From: Acidobacteriaceae bacterium
GTDB taxonomy: Bacteria; Acidobacteriota; Terriglobia; Bryobacterales; Bryobacteraceae
Assembly (NCBI GenBank): GCA_019244945.1
Contig: JAFASD010000581.1
Coordinates: forward strand, 1 to 7,301
DNA length: 7,301 nucleotides
Reading direction: 5' to 3'
Within the stretch, counting starts at the first letter, position 1. Each line of letters opens with the position of its first letter. Both the position numbers and the translations under genes were made by a program. The notes under the pieces were generated by a model. It saw only the letters and a program-made list of their open reading frames with translations. It made no database searches and was not told where the DNA came from. Below are positions 7,196 through 7,301 of this stretch, one piece after another.

Positions 7196-7301
7196 ATGAC
7201 GGCAATAAAGCCCCGAATCTTCGTTTCCTATTCGAGAAAGGACAGCGAGTTTGTCGGGAAGATTAGCGCTGATCTGAACAGATCAGGTATTGAGTGTTGG
7301 A
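7196..7301 (+). CDS. TIR-domain protein, N-terminus only (cut by the right edge)
   Basis: The first 35 codons read MTAIKPRIFVSYSRKDSEFV, then GKISADLNRSGIECW. RIFVSYSRKDSEFV is TIR box 1, and the L-x-x-x-G-I-x-x-W ending is the usual close of the first TIR helix and second strand. The pattern differs from the TIR protein at 4464 (LFYSYAHEDEELR) and is closer to the TIR modules found at the front of large multidomain proteins (NACHT, WD40 or TPR types), but the rest is outside the window. An out-of-frame ATG lies at 7189. Only a weak GAGA (7186-7189) precedes the chosen start. The reading stays open to the last base. Confidence 0.8.
   Translation, partial: MTAIKPRIFVSYSRKDSEFVGKISADLNRSGIECW

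Overview
The window looks like a stretch of accessory chromosome from a moderately GC-rich soil-type bacterium. Acidobacteriota (Solibacter/Bryobacter-like) is my best guess. It rests mainly on the interspersed repeat reading TTTGC(C/G)(G/A)AACGAAC next to the first gene, which I recall from such genomes, and has not been tested by any search. The first gene is GC-rich. The genes between 2054 and 4970 read as more AT-rich, which fits acquired material.

Layout: (1) 1-933, minus strand: the N-terminal 311 codons of an Lhr-type DExH helicase, running off the left edge. (2) 934-2053: about 1.1 kb without a convincing gene. Its first 300 bases carry a degenerate short repeat, and one copy overlaps the helicase start codon. 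(3) 2054-4034, plus strand: a two-gene, overlapping operon. The first protein joins a nucleoside-deoxyribosyltransferase/DRHyd-like domain to a TPR-type domain that closely resembles the TRAFs-binding central region of animal ASK (MAP3K5-type) kinases. The second joins a helical or coiled-coil N-terminus to another domain of what looks like the same nucleotide-handling fold. Both carry an NPNV-x-x-E-x-G motif. (4) 4035-4463: intergenic, with one possible promoter. (5) 4464-4970: a small TIR-domain protein whose last ten or so residues are encoded by the left end of an insertion sequence. (6) 4939-6233: an apparently intact IS3-family element (IS407-like) with orfA, an in-frame A_AAA_AAC slippery site, orfB with a complete DDE triad, and 19/22-matched terminal inverted repeats, but no clear target-site duplication. 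(7) 6234-7195: a probable terminator, a secreted or lipoprotein-like gene of unknown function (6461-7027), and short spacers. (8) 7196-7301: the first 35 codons of a second, different TIR-domain protein, cut by the right edge.

How it may work together (inference): nucleotide/NAD-related enzyme folds (two DRHyd-like, two TIR) plus an ASK-like TPR scaffold match the logic proposed for prokaryotic immune systems, in which a TPR scaffold senses an NAD-derived signal made or cut by TIR or related enzymes. The helicase, the IS and the lipoprotein-like gene are probably bystanders. The strongest item is the ASK-like DRHyd-TPR protein and its overlapping partner.
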